64,000 nt of DNA, from assembly GCA_031761405.1 (NCBI GenBank), contig JASEVX010000007.1:25818859-25882858 (forward strand). Reading direction: 5' to 3'. The stretch comes from Serripes groenlandicus (lineage: Eukaryota > Mollusca > Bivalvia > Cardiida > Cardiidae). Position numbers and translations under genes: made by a program. Shown here piece by piece: positions 20,822-31,101 of this stretch; within the stretch, counting starts at the first letter, position 1, and every line of letters starts with the position of its first letter. The notes beneath the pieces were generated by a model. It had not been told where the DNA came from. It saw only the letters and a list, made by a program, of their open reading frames with translations, and did no database searches.

Positions 20822-20993
20822 TTTCCAATTGCAAATGGCTTTGATGCAGACGACTTTTGAACAAAATTCTCCTTTTACCACTTCATTTTCAACATTTCAG
20901 TATTCTGTCATTCATATAGGTTTTTCATATTCATGCATTGAGATTTTCAAAGTCGTTTGTTTCAGACTTGTTGTATGTGAGACAGGGTTAAAG
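20822..20993 (-). mobile_element. TTAA MITE (family B), internally deleted
   Basis: Arm GATGCAGACGACTTTTGAAC, short centre AAAATTCTCCTTTTACCA, arm TTTTCAAAGTCGTTTG, end TTGTATGTGAGACAGGGTTAA. The left terminus is degraded (TCCAATTGCAAATG). Confidence 0.6.
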
Positions 20994-20994
20994 T

Positions 20995-21195
20995 AAGTGT
21001 GATATGTCTGACCAAGAAGGCATGGAATTGATGGGATTCAAGCTGAACAAATCAAGGGCTTGGCGTGAAACGGTGGTAACTAAAATTGATATTTTGTTAC
21101 CAAGGTTAATCACCATAACGTCTTTAAAAGGGGGGTGATATGTCTGACAGTGAAGGCATGAAATTGATGGAACTCAACCTGAACAAATGTCATTG
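20995..21195 (+). repeat. Two-copy direct repeat
   Basis: GTGATATGTCTGACCAAGAA, GGCATGGAATTGATGG and CAAGCTGAACAAAT at 20999-21053 recur with few changes at 21136-21188. The copies are 137 bp apart. Other identity unknown. Confidence 0.6.
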
Positions 21196-21357
21196 TCACA
21201 GACAGCCCTCCAACATGCAAATTTCTGCTTTCAGTTGCCTCCACTCTCACCCAAGCTAATCTAATATGGAAATAGTGCAAATACACAGAGGCATTCCAAA
21301 ATATCTCCATTAATCAAAGTCAAACAGTTTGAAACCATCTTTTACAGGAAACGGCTT

Positions 21358-21550
21358 TTTAATGATTTCCTACATGCAAATGCTTTCTGGCGCCTCTGCA
21401 GCCAACAACTTTTGAAAACATTGTGGCAAAAGGAGAAATTGCTCATCATGAGCAATTTCTCCTTTTGTTACAATGCTTTCAACTCTATTCAATGATCAAA
21501 CTTTCCTTTACAGAAGTTTAGCATTTTCCAACAATATTTTTTATAAAACC
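21358..21550 (-). mobile_element. TTAA MITE (family B), right end lost
   Basis: TTAATGATTTCCTACATGC start, CCTCTGCAGCCAACAACTTT arm, and a perfect central stem GAGAAATTGCTCATCATGAG with complement. Continues to TTTAGCATTTTCC; the right terminus is missing. Confidence 0.65.
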
Positions 21551-22741
21551 CTTATTTGTATTTGCAGCTTCCAGTCATTATTATTATTCCTGCATTCTGA
21601 CTTTTAAGAGTAAAGAGTTGCGAAACGATCTGTGGCTTAAATAGCTTGTAGGCCTACTTGCGAAATGTCATTAATGCTTATAGTGTGAGGGTAAACAACG
21701 CCAACCAACAACAACAAATTTCTGCAACCAAGATGAGCATTGCGCAAGAATTAGGGACTGCTGCATCTGATTGACTCCCAATTGCATTGCACTATTATCT
21801 ATTGGTAGTGTTGTATGCTCCTTATAACTCAAGTCAAAATATTACTATTTTGATTTCAAATTATCCTTCTGTAGACAATACCCAATCTCTTGCCACAACG
21901 TTTTATGATATTAATATTTATATGCGCAACAAATTGATAAAACTGAGAGTAACACTTTGACCATGCTGAGTGAGGTTTCAAATTTCATGAATTAACTGTC
22001 AGTGTTTAAACCCTTTCCATGATATAATTTGACACCAATAAAGCAGATGAATTTGCGGAAAACATAAAAGTACCCTTGTCCATGAGAATATCAAGGTTGT
22101 GCTAACGCTTTCATTACTGCTAATTGACAAAATATTAAATATTGATATGTGCTACAAAGTGTCTATATATGTGCTACAATGGGACTCTATGAAAAACAAC
22201 TGGAAGGCAGATGCGACCGATGTGAATAAACTCAATGCCCACAGGCAACATGTCAAGACCGCTCCAAAGGTTTTGTCACTGACATAGTGCTCTTCCATGC
22301 AATAACAAGTAAATCAAGGGCCTTCTGCGATACCAATGTGGTTGTTAAATATCAAAAGTACAAAAACCCAACATATATTTTTTATTTTTAAGTTTAACAT
22401 ACATCATTTTTAGTATGTTTTGTGTATGAAAGGTTCAGGCATAATCAACATAGCAATAATTTTACACACCGACACATGTACTTATCCTCACTAAATAATA
22501 AATCATTAAACTGAATATCTTTTATAATGGAATATTTTGCATTTTGGTCCTTCAATCCCACTTTTGGAATGAGGACATTAAAATATGTAGATAAGTGTTG
22601 TCAGTAGTGGAAAAAATCATAGGAAACCATAAAAAAGTGAAACCATAGTAAAGTAAATCTTTGTTTAGATCTTATTGAAAAGTTTACCAAACAAATAATT
22701 GAAGCCGATATAGCATCCAACTTTAGAACAGTAATGACACA
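21551..22741. other. No recognised repeat or gene
   Basis: About 1.2 kb without a feature I can name. Short reading frames exist (the longest, 22099-22287 on +, encodes 62 residues) but none resembles a known protein, and composition is AT-rich throughout. It may be old degraded repeat or intron. Confidence 0.4.
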
Positions 22742-22792
22742 AATTGTCTGTTGCATATGCGTCAAAACGTGTCTACAAGTGGGAAAGGGTTA
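22742..22792 (+). mobile_element. TTAA MITE (family B) terminus
   Basis: TCTGTTGCATATGCGTCAAA, then GTCTACAAGTGGGAAAGGG and TTAA. Only the right 50 bp remain. Confidence 0.55.
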
Positions 22793-22849
22793 AAAGAGAA
22801 TTGGAAAAGGTTAAAAGAGAACGGCCTCCTGTTTTGCAAAATTTGTTTC

Positions 22850-23432
22850 CACTTCTGCCATCATCCCCTCATCAAGATGGACATGTGTGCATAGTAACTT
22901 GGGAATCCTATGATGCAAAGTTTCTCATTTTGACCTCAAAATGTGACTTTGAACTTTAAGGGACAGGCCTTGGGTCAATGTGCGCGACACTTCACCTCAT
23001 CATGGTGAACATGTGTGTCCAGTAACTTGGGAATCCTATGATGCATAGTCGAGATGTGTGCCTATCAAACAGTACTCATTTTGATCTTTGACCTCAAAGT
23101 GTGAACTAGACATTTGAGGTACAGGCCTAGGTCTTGTGCATGACACGCTGCCTCATCATGGTGGACATGTGTGCCAAGTTTCTTAATCCTATGATACATG
23201 ATTAAGATGTGGCCCAGACAAGGCACAGTCCTATCAAACAGTACTCATTTTGACATTTGACCTCAAAGTGTTACCTTGATATTTGAGGTACAGGCCTGGG
23301 TCTTGTGTGCGATACGCTGCCTCATCATTGTGAACATTTGTGCCAATTTCTTCAAAATCCTATGATGCAAGGTTAAGATGCGGGCTGGACATAGTTCAGA
23401 CAGACAGATGCATGCACACACACATGTACAAA
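22850..23432 (+). mobile_element. Pearl-like element family D, internal fragment
   Basis: Three D units: CATAGTAACTTGGGAATCCT, GACAGGCCTTGGGTC, CTGCCTCATCATGGTG, and AAACAGTACTCATTTTGA. Ends in AGTTCAGACAGACAGATGCA. The diagnostic 5' and 3' ends seen in the complete copies are missing. Confidence 0.65.
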
Positions 23433-23479
23433 CACTGAACCGCCATTGTGACATCTATTTCAAGCTCACCACAAGCAGG

Positions 23480-23620
23480 CTTGACAAAAACTGTTCTTTA
23501 GGAGCAATTGCTCCTTTTGCCACAATGCTTCAAGTCTACTTCAATAATTATACTTTTATTTATGGTGTTGGCCATTGTTTTGCCTAGGTATTAATCACAG
23601 TTATCTGCAGTGAAAGACTG
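23480..23620 (-). mobile_element. TTAA MITE (family B), partial
   Basis: GGAGCAATTGCTCCTTTTGC centre, AATGCTTCAAGTC, TATACTTTTATTTATGG and TTATCTGCAGTGAAAG. Both termini are lost. Confidence 0.45.
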
Positions 23621-23654
23621 ACAATGCAGCTTGGTCATTATTGACATTAATTAA

Positions 23655-24365
23655 GCGGATGCATCCCCTCAGATTTCAATTTAAAAATATGGCTTAAAAT
23701 ATGGCCAATGACCTGGATATTAATGTTATGTACCAGAAAACTAATGTTATTTGTCCTTGCCTTTATTAAATTGTTATTAATGTTGTGAACCAGAGAAGTA
23801 AGTGTAATTTGTCCTTGTCTCCGCCTTTGTCCTTTGCCAAATGACCCCACCTTTGCCTGTTGACATTTACAATCAATAGGCTTCTAGATCTTACCATATA
23901 CTAAATTTATGGCAAGTTTGGTTATGATCTGCTAAGAGATGATCAGTGTAGAGTGGTCACAAGGTTGTTATATGGGAAAATAGTTAAAGTCCAATTTTGA
24001 CCTTGACCTTGACCGTATTACCTAGAAAATAAATAGGCTTTTAGACCTTGCCATATACTAACTGTATACCAAGTTTGGTTAAGATCAGTCGAAGGATGTT
24101 CAGTGTAGAGTGGTCACAAGGTTGTTATATGGGAAAATAGTCAAAGTCCAATTTTGACCTTGAGCTTGACCATATGACCTTGAAAATAAAAGGCTTCTAG
24201 ACCTTGCCATATACTAACTGTATACCAAGTTTGGTTAAGATCGGTCAATGGGTGTTCAGTGTAGAGTGGTCACAAGGTTGTTACGGACGGACGCACAAAC
24301 AAACAAACGGACAGCCCCGTTACTATATCCCCTCTCAAACTCTGTTTGACGAGGGGATAATAACA
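23655..24365 (+). mobile_element. Pearl-like element family L
   Basis: About three units of 165-170 bp: AGGCTTCTAGACCTTGCCAT, ATACTAACTGTATACCAAGT, TTGGTTAAGATC, and CAGTGTAGAGTGGTCACAAG. A GACGGACGCACAAACAAACA tract follows, then the 3' hairpin ATCCCCTCTCAAAC/GTTTGACGAGGGGAT with ATAATAA. The 5' GCATCCCCTCAGATTT (about 23660) would be its inverted partner; the exact 5' border is uncertain. Confidence 0.6.
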
Positions 24366-24514
24366 GCATCCCAACAGTTCTTTTTTTTCTTTTCTCCAGA
24401 GGCCTTGGGGAATTTTCGGATTATAACATTGTAACAGTTACTAATGCCAATATGTCAAGAAGAACTTATCTTGACAGTTAAGTAGCTGATGACCTCAGAA
24501 ATATCTAGTAATAA

Positions 24515-24620
24515 TAGAAAATATTATTTTAAGAAAGATATTGCTCAGGATGAGAAACTGATTTCTTTCCAAATGTTCAAATATTCTCTGATGCAGAGAA
24601 ATACAAATCTGCTTCTTGTT
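24515..24620. mobile_element. TTAA MITE (family B), degenerate fragment
   Basis: AAGATATTGCTCAGGATGAG, AAACTGATTTCTTTCC and ATTCTCTGATGCAGAGAA resemble the centre and right arm. Weak. Confidence 0.3.
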
Positions 24621-24639
24621 TAATTAACTCTAACGACCT

Positions 24640-25018
24640 TTATAAGTGTGACAGACAAACACATGTGTCTCCTGTCAATATGTCAGTAAATGAATTACTT
24701 ATATATTGACAGGAGATATATGTGTTTGTCTGTCACACTTTCATTTACTGACAAAAAGCTGTCTCTCATTAATAATCAGTAAATGAAAGTATGACAGACA
24801 AACACATGTGTCTCCTGTCTAAATGTCAGGACATGAAAGTGTGACAAACACATGTGTCTCCTGTCAAAAATGTCAGTACATGAAAGTGTGACACACAAAC
24901 ATATGTCATCTGTCAATATGTGAGAAAATAAAAGTGTGACAGACAAACAGAATTGTCACTTGCCAATATATCAGTAACAGACACGTATTTGTGTTTTCTG
25001 TCAATATGTCAGTAAAGG
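24640..25018. repeat. About 50 bp tandem repeat with one inverted unit
   Basis: Unit: GTGTGACAGACAAACACATG, TGTCTCCTGTCAATATGTCA, GTAAATGAAA. About six units. The second (24705-24770) is inverted relative to the first (ATTGACAGGAG, TGTGTTTGTCTGTCACAC, TTTCATTTACTGAC), so 24645-24770 can form a long hairpin. The array ends where family A starts at 25021. Confidence 0.75.
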
Positions 25019-25020
25019 AA

Positions 25021-26062
25021 ACAAGAGGGCCATGATGGCCCTGGATCACTCACCTTAATTATACAATGTACTGTTATGCAAAACACATCAAGACAATTAT
25101 TCTGAATGCAACCTCATGTGTTAACAAGATTTTCCTTCATTTGGCCTAGTGATCTATAAATTATTTTTCCTGATATGACCCATATTCCAACATGGACTAG
25201 ATATCATCAAAACAACATTCTGACAAATTTTCAACTTGCTCAAAGTAAAAATGCGGCCTCCGGAGTTTGAACAATATTTTCCTTTATTGACCTTGTTTCT
25301 GACCCCCATATGACCCATATTCGAACTTGAACTAGATATCATTTAGACAAACATTCTGACCAAATTTCAAGATGCTTAAGCAAAAAATGCGGCATCCAAA
25401 GTGTTAACAAGATTTTCCTTCAGTTTGGCCTAGTGACCTAGTTTTTGACCCAGCATGACCCATATTCGAACTTGGCCTAGATATCATTCAGCTAACATTC
25501 TGACCAAATTTCAAGCTGCTGTAGCAAAACATGCGGCTTCTACAGAATTAACAAGATTTTCCCTCAATTTGGCCTAGTGACCTAGTTTCTGACCCAATAT
25601 GACCCATATTTAAACTTGACCTACATATCATCAAGACAAACATTCTGATAAGGTTTCAACATGCTCAAGTTGAAAATATGGCCTCTAGTGTTAACAAGAT
25701 TACCCTTCAATTTGGCCTAGTGACCTAGTTTTTGACCCGGCATGACCCATATTCGAACTTGGCCTAGATATCATTCAGCTCAACATTCTGACTAAATTTC
25801 AAAAATGCAGCTTCTACAGTGTTAACAAGATTTCCCTTCAATTTGGCCTAGTGACCTAGTTTTTGACCCGGCATGACCCATTTTCAAACTTGACCTAGAT
25901 ATTTTAAAGACAAACATTCTGACAAAATTTCAAACTGCTGAAGCAAAAATTGCGGCCTCTGGAGTGTTAACAAGATTTTCCTTCAATTTGACTTAGTGAC
26001 CTACTTTTTGACCCGACATGACCCATGTTCGAACTTGACCTACATATCATCAAGACAAACAT
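25021..26062 (+). mobile_element. Pearl-like element family A, variant, 3' end missing
   Basis: 5' end ACAAGAGGGCCATGATGGCC then CTGGATCACTCACC. About six diverged units (TTGGCCTAGTGACCTAGTTT, GACCCGGCATGACCCATATT, CTTGACCTAGATAT). Breaks off at CAAGACAAACATGCCCGATG without the GACGG tract or hairpin. Confidence 0.75.
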
Positions 26063-26149
26063 GCCCGATGCCCTGAATCTGTCACTGATCACCCATAGTT
26101 CTATCACTGGCAGGGTAAATTGACCTTTAACTTTGACAAGTTATCCAAT

Positions 26150-26260
26150 AATTTACCTAAATAGTAACTTCGAAGATTGTGAGCAATTTCTCATTTAGCA
26201 TCCAAGTCTTGTCTACTGCAGAGGCGTCAAAAAGCGTTGGTATGTGGGAAGCATTTAAAG
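26150..26260 (+). mobile_element. TTAA MITE (family B), right half
   Basis: GTGAGCAATTTCTCATTTAG, TCTTGTCTACTGCAGAGGCG, TATGTGGGAAGCATTTAA. A separate isolated left terminus, TTAACCCTTTCCCTCATA, lies at 26530-26547. Confidence 0.5.
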
Positions 26261-26611
26261 TAGCTATATATATATATTTTCTGGTAATTGGTTCAGGTCA
26301 TTGACACAACAACATTAAATGGGTTACCATGCCCATAGACATAATTCAATTATCTACAGTATGTAATTAAACAATGGGTTCCTGGTATAATGCAAGCATT
26401 CTACTTAGACTGGAAACAGTGTACATGTGCTCAATACAATTCTACAGAGAAAAGTATATGAGCCCAGCTCCAGGAACTTCAGTCTTAGATGATTTATAAC
26501 AAGTGTATATCAAATCTGTCTGACCATCTTAACCCTTTCCCTCATAAAGAGGAATTCACTATATCACATGTAGGTAGAGTGTGGGCACTGCAGGTGTTTC
26601 ACTGTATTAAA

Positions 26612-26775
26612 ATCTGCCATGGTCGAGTGGTTAGCGTTGGGGATTTGGAACTGGTTGTACCAGGTTCAATCCCAAGTTGAGGCGCAACAGTCATGGTTGA
26701 ATGCCGTTGGGTAAGGAACATTTCCTAGGCTAGTTGTGTTTACCCAAAAATCACGAATAAGTGAACTGCCGCCAT
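26612..26775 (+). mobile_element. SINE family S1, with tRNA-like head
   Basis: The head reads CATGGTCGAGTGGTTAGCG (pol III A-box-like, 26618-26636) and AGGTTCAATCCC (B-box-like, 26662-26673). The shared body follows: GTCATGGTTGAATGCC, GGTAAGGAACATTTCCTAGG and GTTTACCC. Diverged from the other S1 copies and lacking the 3' ATTC tail, so probably the oldest. Not a functional tRNA gene. Confidence 0.75.
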
Positions 26776-26785
26776 GATATAACTG

Positions 26786-28085
26786 AAACAAGTTAATGTC
26801 GTATTGCAAGCAATACAAAAGTCCCCTACCGGACGAGGACAGCACATTGTGTATTGTATGTGCATTTGTTGAAAAACAAAGAAATGCACTGCATAAATTT
26901 TGGATACAGTCCTATCAAACATTTCTCATTTCGACCTTTGACCTGTAAGTGTGACCTGGACCTTCCAGTTACAGACCTGCGTCTTGTGCGCCACATGTCA
27001 CCTCATCATGGTGAACATGTGTGCCAAATAACTTGGGAATCCTATGATGCATGTTTGAGATGTGGGCCGCACAAGGTAGTCCTATCAAACAGTTCTCATT
27101 TTGACCCTTGACCTCTAAGCGTGACCTTGACATTTGAGATACAGGCCTGGGTATTGTGTGCGACACGCCACCTTATGATGGAGAACATGTGTGCCTACAC
27201 TGCACGAAAATTGGGATTTAATTTAGAGGTAAATTTCCTTAAATTCCCAAATTTATCAAGTGAATTTCGGATTTTAAGAAAATTTACTCTTAATTAAATC
27301 CCAATTAAATCCCAATTTTCGTGCAGTGCTAGTAACTTAGGAATCCTATGATGCATGGTTGAGATGCGGGTCGGACAAGGTACAGTCCTATCAAACAGTA
27401 CTCATTTTGACCTCTAAGTGTGACCTAGACATTTGAAGTACAGGCCCGGGTCTTGAGAGCGACAAACTGCTTCATCATAGTGAGCGTTTGTGCCAAGTTT
27501 CATGGAAATCCTATGATGCATGGTTGAGATGCGGGTCGGACAAGGTACAGTCCTATCAAACAGTACTCATTTTGACCTTTGACCTCTAAGTTTGACCATG
27601 ACCTTTGAGGTGAACATGTGTGCTAAGTAACTTGGGAATCCTATGATGCATGGTTGAGATGTGACCCGGACAAGGTAGTCCTATCAAACAGTATCCATTT
27701 TGACCTTTGACCTCCAAGTGTGACCTTTACATTTTAGGTACAGGCCTGGGTCATATGCGTGACACGCCGCCTCATCATGGTGAACATGTTTGCCAAGTTT
27801 CTATGAAATCCTATGATGCATGGTTGAGATGCGGGCCGGACAAGGTAATCCTATCAAACAGTACTCATTTTGACCTTTGACCTCTAAGTGTGACCTTGAC
27901 ATTTGAGGTACAGGCCTGGGTCTTCTGCGCGACACGCCGCCTCATCATGGTGAACATTTGTGCCAAGTTTCTTTAAATGCATGGTTTTTATGCGGGCCGG
28001 ACAAGGTTAGGTGGGACTGACAGACAGACGGAATGGACCAAAGCTATAGTCCCCAAACCAATATTCGATCGGTAGGGAACTAATA
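26786..28085 (+). mobile_element. Pearl-like element family D, copy 2
   Basis: Same 5' end as copy 1 (AAACAAGTTAATGTCGTATT, GTCCCCTACCGGACGAGGAC) and same 3' end (GACTGACAGACAGACGG, CTATAGTCCCCAAACC, TCGATCGGTAGGGAACTAAT). About six units. A 131 bp MITE interrupts the second unit at 27198-27328. Confidence 0.85.
27195..27331. mobile_element. 131 bp MITE with CTA target duplication
   Basis: Inverted ends CACTGCACGAAAATTGGGAT (27198) and ATCCCAATTTTCGTGCAGTG (ending 27328). Flanking CTA at 27195-27197 and 27329-27331. Neighbouring D units read GTGCCTAGTAACTTGGGAAT, the empty site, so a 3 bp duplication is certain. CACTG ends with a 3 bp duplication fit a CACTA/EnSpm-type element, with PIF/Harbinger as an alternative. 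Confidence 0.9.
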
Positions 28086-28169
28086 TATGTTAAAAAGGGT
28101 GTAAAACCAAAAAAATTAAAAAAATACGCTGTATTAAAGATTCACACAGGCATTTCTGAGCAATTACTG

Positions 28170-28375
28170 TTAAACCTTTCCCACATACAAACAAATCAGC
28201 TACAGACAACTTTGAAAAATATCTTAGCAAAAATATGAAAAATAAATTTGATTGATTAATTTAGTTGAACAAATTGTGGCAAAGAGAGGAATTGTTCATT
28301 ATGAACAGTTACACCTTTTGCGACATTGTTTTCAAAAGTTGTCTGCTGCAGTTGTGTGTGGCAAAAGAGGATTAA
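28170..28375 (+). mobile_element. TTAA MITE (family B), full length
   Basis: TTAA both sides. Termini ACCTTTCCCACATAC and GTGTGGCAAAAGAGGATTAA; centre GGAATTGTTCATTATGAACA. Confidence 0.8.
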
Positions 28376-28547
28376 CTTATACAGCAAGTCCAACCAGGCT
28401 CCACTTATATATAAATATATAGACCTCAGGAATTATAACGCCACTGTAGTGATGTAATACCAAAATGCAGCTACCGAAATAATGTGGAATCTTGGTTAGA
28501 GTCTTCTCTAAATAATGTTATTGCAGCATATTTCTGATAGATCTTGC

Positions 28548-28740
28548 CCTACAGCAGACAACTTTGAAAATAATTCGGCAAAAACATGAAAAATTCCCAT
28601 AAATGAAAGTTTATTATTTTAAAAGCGTTGAAAACAATCTGGCAAAAAAAGAAAAAGCAATTTTTCGTTTTGTTACAATTTTTTTAAAAGTTGTTTGCTG
28701 CAGAGGCATCAGAAAACGACTGTATGAAGGGAAGGGTTAA
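28548..28740 (+). mobile_element. TTAA MITE (family B), left terminus lost
   Basis: Starts at the arm CAGCAGACAACTTTGAAAAT; right arm GTTGTTTGCTGCAGAGGCAT; ends TGAAGGGAAGGGTTAA. The ending TTAA is also the start of the next copy. Confidence 0.7.
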
Positions 28741-28852
28741 ACATTGAGGCAAAAAGAGAAAATGCATTATTAGAAAGATTTCTTCATATGCAACAATATT
28801 TTCAAATCCTGCAAAGGTGTCATAGGTCGTCTATATCAGGGAAAAGGTTAAT
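28737..28852 (+). mobile_element. TTAA MITE (family B), short, abutting previous copy
   Basis: Shares TTAA 28737-28740 with its neighbour. Retains GAGGCAAAAAGAGAAAATGC, GGTGTCATAGGTCGTC and ATCAGGGAAAAGGTTAA. The left arm is deleted. Confidence 0.6.
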
Positions 28853-28923
28853 TGCCCAACATAGCAGAACACAAGTATGTTACCAAACTTTTGGAAATGT
28901 TCAAGAATGAGTTGTAAATCTAG

Positions 28924-29143
28924 TTAACCCTTTCTCTCATACAACAATTCTGCAGCAGCCGACTTTGAACATATTTTGTCAAAAAATAGAAAATCTCTAT
29001 AATTGAATGGATAACCTATGACCAAAAGTGGAAAAACATTGTGTCAATGTTTGTTTTGAGCAATTTCTTCTTTGGTCACTATGTTTTCAAAAAGCCGTCT
29101 GCTGCAGAGGCATCAGAAAGCATCTATATGAGGGAGGGGGTTA
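28924..29143 (+). mobile_element. TTAA MITE (family B), near full length
   Basis: TTAACCCTTTCTCTCATAC start; arm CTGCAGCAGCCGACTTTGAA; end TATATGAGGGAGGGGGTTA. The left half of the central stem is shortened. Confidence 0.8.
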
Positions 29144-29739
29144 GCAAAAGAATTCCATTGATAGAACTAGACCTTTCTTACCTGTAATGCAACATCATAC
29201 CTTAGCAATTTTCAGGGTAATTGGGGCCTTGTTGCAACCCTGTTTTTGACAGCAAATAAATAAGCAAAAGATGAAAGAAAGGGGCTAACAATTTCTTGTT
29301 TTTTGACAGAAGATACATTTAATTTATCATCTTCTGCCTGTAGATGGTCAATAAAGGCCAATCGGATGAGACCTGCACAAACTCACCGCTGTCTTCACTG
29401 TGCGTAGATTTACCTAATTATCTGAAGCACCTATCAGACACGCCTCCTTTTTACTTGAACTGACACTCATACAGGAACAATCCCTCAGTACTCTGTAAAT
29501 CTGCTTTTAGATTTAAAAATTATTCAAATATGCGCTTATTCAAGGACAATATTGAAATACAATACAATTTGTTTTCTGGACCACTCCTATGTGATTTTAA
29601 GTGCCAATACATCTATTGTCATTTATTTTGCATATTATTCTGCCTTCCTTTCTCGAGAGCAAACCTTTTCCCTGATCAGAAATATTTAGGAATATATGCA
29701 TTGAAAACATTCTAGATCAAAGGTTTATGGAAAAAAAAG
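29144..29739. other. No recognised repeat or gene
   Basis: About 600 bp of apparently low-copy sequence. It has no tandem or inverted structure that I can see. A 61-residue frame at 29530-29715 (+) is unrecognised and probably chance. Confidence 0.4.
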
Positions 29740-29855
29740 TGAAATATGATTTCATAAAAGTTGCTGAAATAGAGGAAAATGCTACTCCTTTTCCCACAAT
29801 TCCAACTGTCTTATGTTGCAGGTGTAGGAATTACGGTCTGGGAAAAGTTACACCT
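29740..29855. mobile_element. TTAA MITE (family B), degenerate
   Basis: GAGGAAAATGCTACTCCTTT, ACTGTCTTATGTTGCAGG and TCTGGGAAAAGTTAC resemble centre, arm and end. Confidence 0.35.
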
Positions 29856-29895
29856 TTGAAAAGTAATGTGTAACAAGAGTTCCAATATATGCCAT

Positions 29896-30016
29896 TTAAC
29901 CCTTTCCCTCATGCAGATGCATTTTGAAAACATTGCGACAAGAGAAGAAATTATTCATGATGCCAAAATGTTTTATAAATTTTGCTGTTGATTTGTTGTA
30001 TGTTGGAAAGGGTTAA
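29896..30016 (-). mobile_element. TTAA MITE (family B), internally deleted
   Basis: Intact termini TTAACCCTTTCCCTCATGC and TGTATGTTGGAAAGGGTTAA, but only 121 bp; the first arm's CTGCAG block and half of the centre are lost. Confidence 0.75.
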
Positions 30017-30039
30017 GTGGACCATGACTGATTTAGCAA

Positions 30040-30480
30040 AATGTTACTTAATAGGTGGCAATAACTTTTGAATGTCTAAGGCAATCAGATTGGCAAATCA
30101 AACTCAGTCGAGATATTGTCCCTATAAAGATTTGTGACCAAGTTTGGTGGAAGATTGACCTAAGGATTGCCGAAGTATAAGAGCTAACTAACAAAGCTTA
30201 TTGAGCAATATTTCACTAAATAAACAGTAACTAGCAGATGCTTTTCTAAAGAAGCGCATGTCTTCCATTTGTACAATGAAAGGCTCCTCTGCTGAAATGT
30301 GAAGTTTGAAGACTCTCGGTCAAAGAATTCTTGAGATATTCAGAGGTAAGCAATTTCAATTTGATTCCCCATGAGACCTTGAAATTTAAACATTATATAC
30401 TCACTGAATCTAACCATCATGTCAAGTTTAAAGATTCTTGGTCAAAGAGTTCTTGAGGTATAATTGAGCAGAAATGGATT
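30040..30480 (+). repeat. Pearl-like core units without ends (family E-like)
   Basis: Stretches such as GGCAATAACTTTTGAATGTC, GACCAAGTTTGGTGGAAGAT and two diverged copies of TCTTGGTCAAAGAGTTCTTG (30316, 30439) resemble core units of pearl-like elements. No 5' or 3' terminus. Confidence 0.4.
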
Positions 30481-30487
30481 TCAACCT

Positions 30488-30670
30488 TTAACCCTTTCCC
30501 CCATACAACAATTCTGCAGCAGAAAACTTTGAACATATGTTGTCAAAAAGTAGAAAATCTCTATAGTTGAATGGATAAACTATGACTTAAAGGGGAAAAC
30601 ATTGTGGCAAAAGGAGAAATCTTCTTTTGTCACTATGTTTTCAAAAAGCCGTCTGCTGCAGAGACAATGC
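30488..30670 (+). mobile_element. TTAA MITE (family B), right end lost
   Basis: TTAACCCTTTCCCCCATAC start, CTGCAGCAGAAAACTTTGAA arm, GCCGTCTGCTGCAGAGAC arm. The terminus beyond 30670 is replaced by AT-rich DNA. Confidence 0.75.
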
Positions 30671-30894
30671 TTGTATCTGATCGTATAATATACCCATTAC
30701 GTATTTCTTTATATATATAACGTGTGTAGTATAACATGACCAGAAACTAGGAAAATGACATCATACCTATAGCACTCACAGTGTGGGTGATACTGATAGA
30801 ACTCAGTATCTCATTGTTTAGCATTAAATAAATAGTTATTATTGCCATAATCTTTGTGACCAAGTTTGGTGATGCAAATTGGCTAGAAAATCAG

Positions 30895-30998
30895 ATGTAA
30901 GATTTTAAAATATATTTGAAATAGTTAGATCATTTTGAGTTATTTCTACTTTTCTCAAAATGTCATTGAAGTTGTGTGTACAAGGGAGAGGGTTGACC
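30895..30998. mobile_element. TTAA MITE (family B), degenerate
   Basis: ATCATTTTGAGTTATTTCTA, CTCAAAATGTCATTG and GTACAAGGGAGAGGGTTGA are recognisable remnants. Confidence 0.35.
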
Positions 30999-31101
30999 TA
31001 CTCTCAATCAGCAGTTACCAGTAAAGGACACTAAATTATGTAATAAGACTTTCTATACAAGCTGGGGGAAGACCACAACTAACAAGGAATTATACAAAAA
31101 T

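Noticed and set aside
26612..26690. Possible tRNA gene (A and B boxes, GGTTCAATCCC)
   Set aside because: The flanking body is the S1 SINE and no clover-leaf acceptor stem could be paired, so it is a SINE head.
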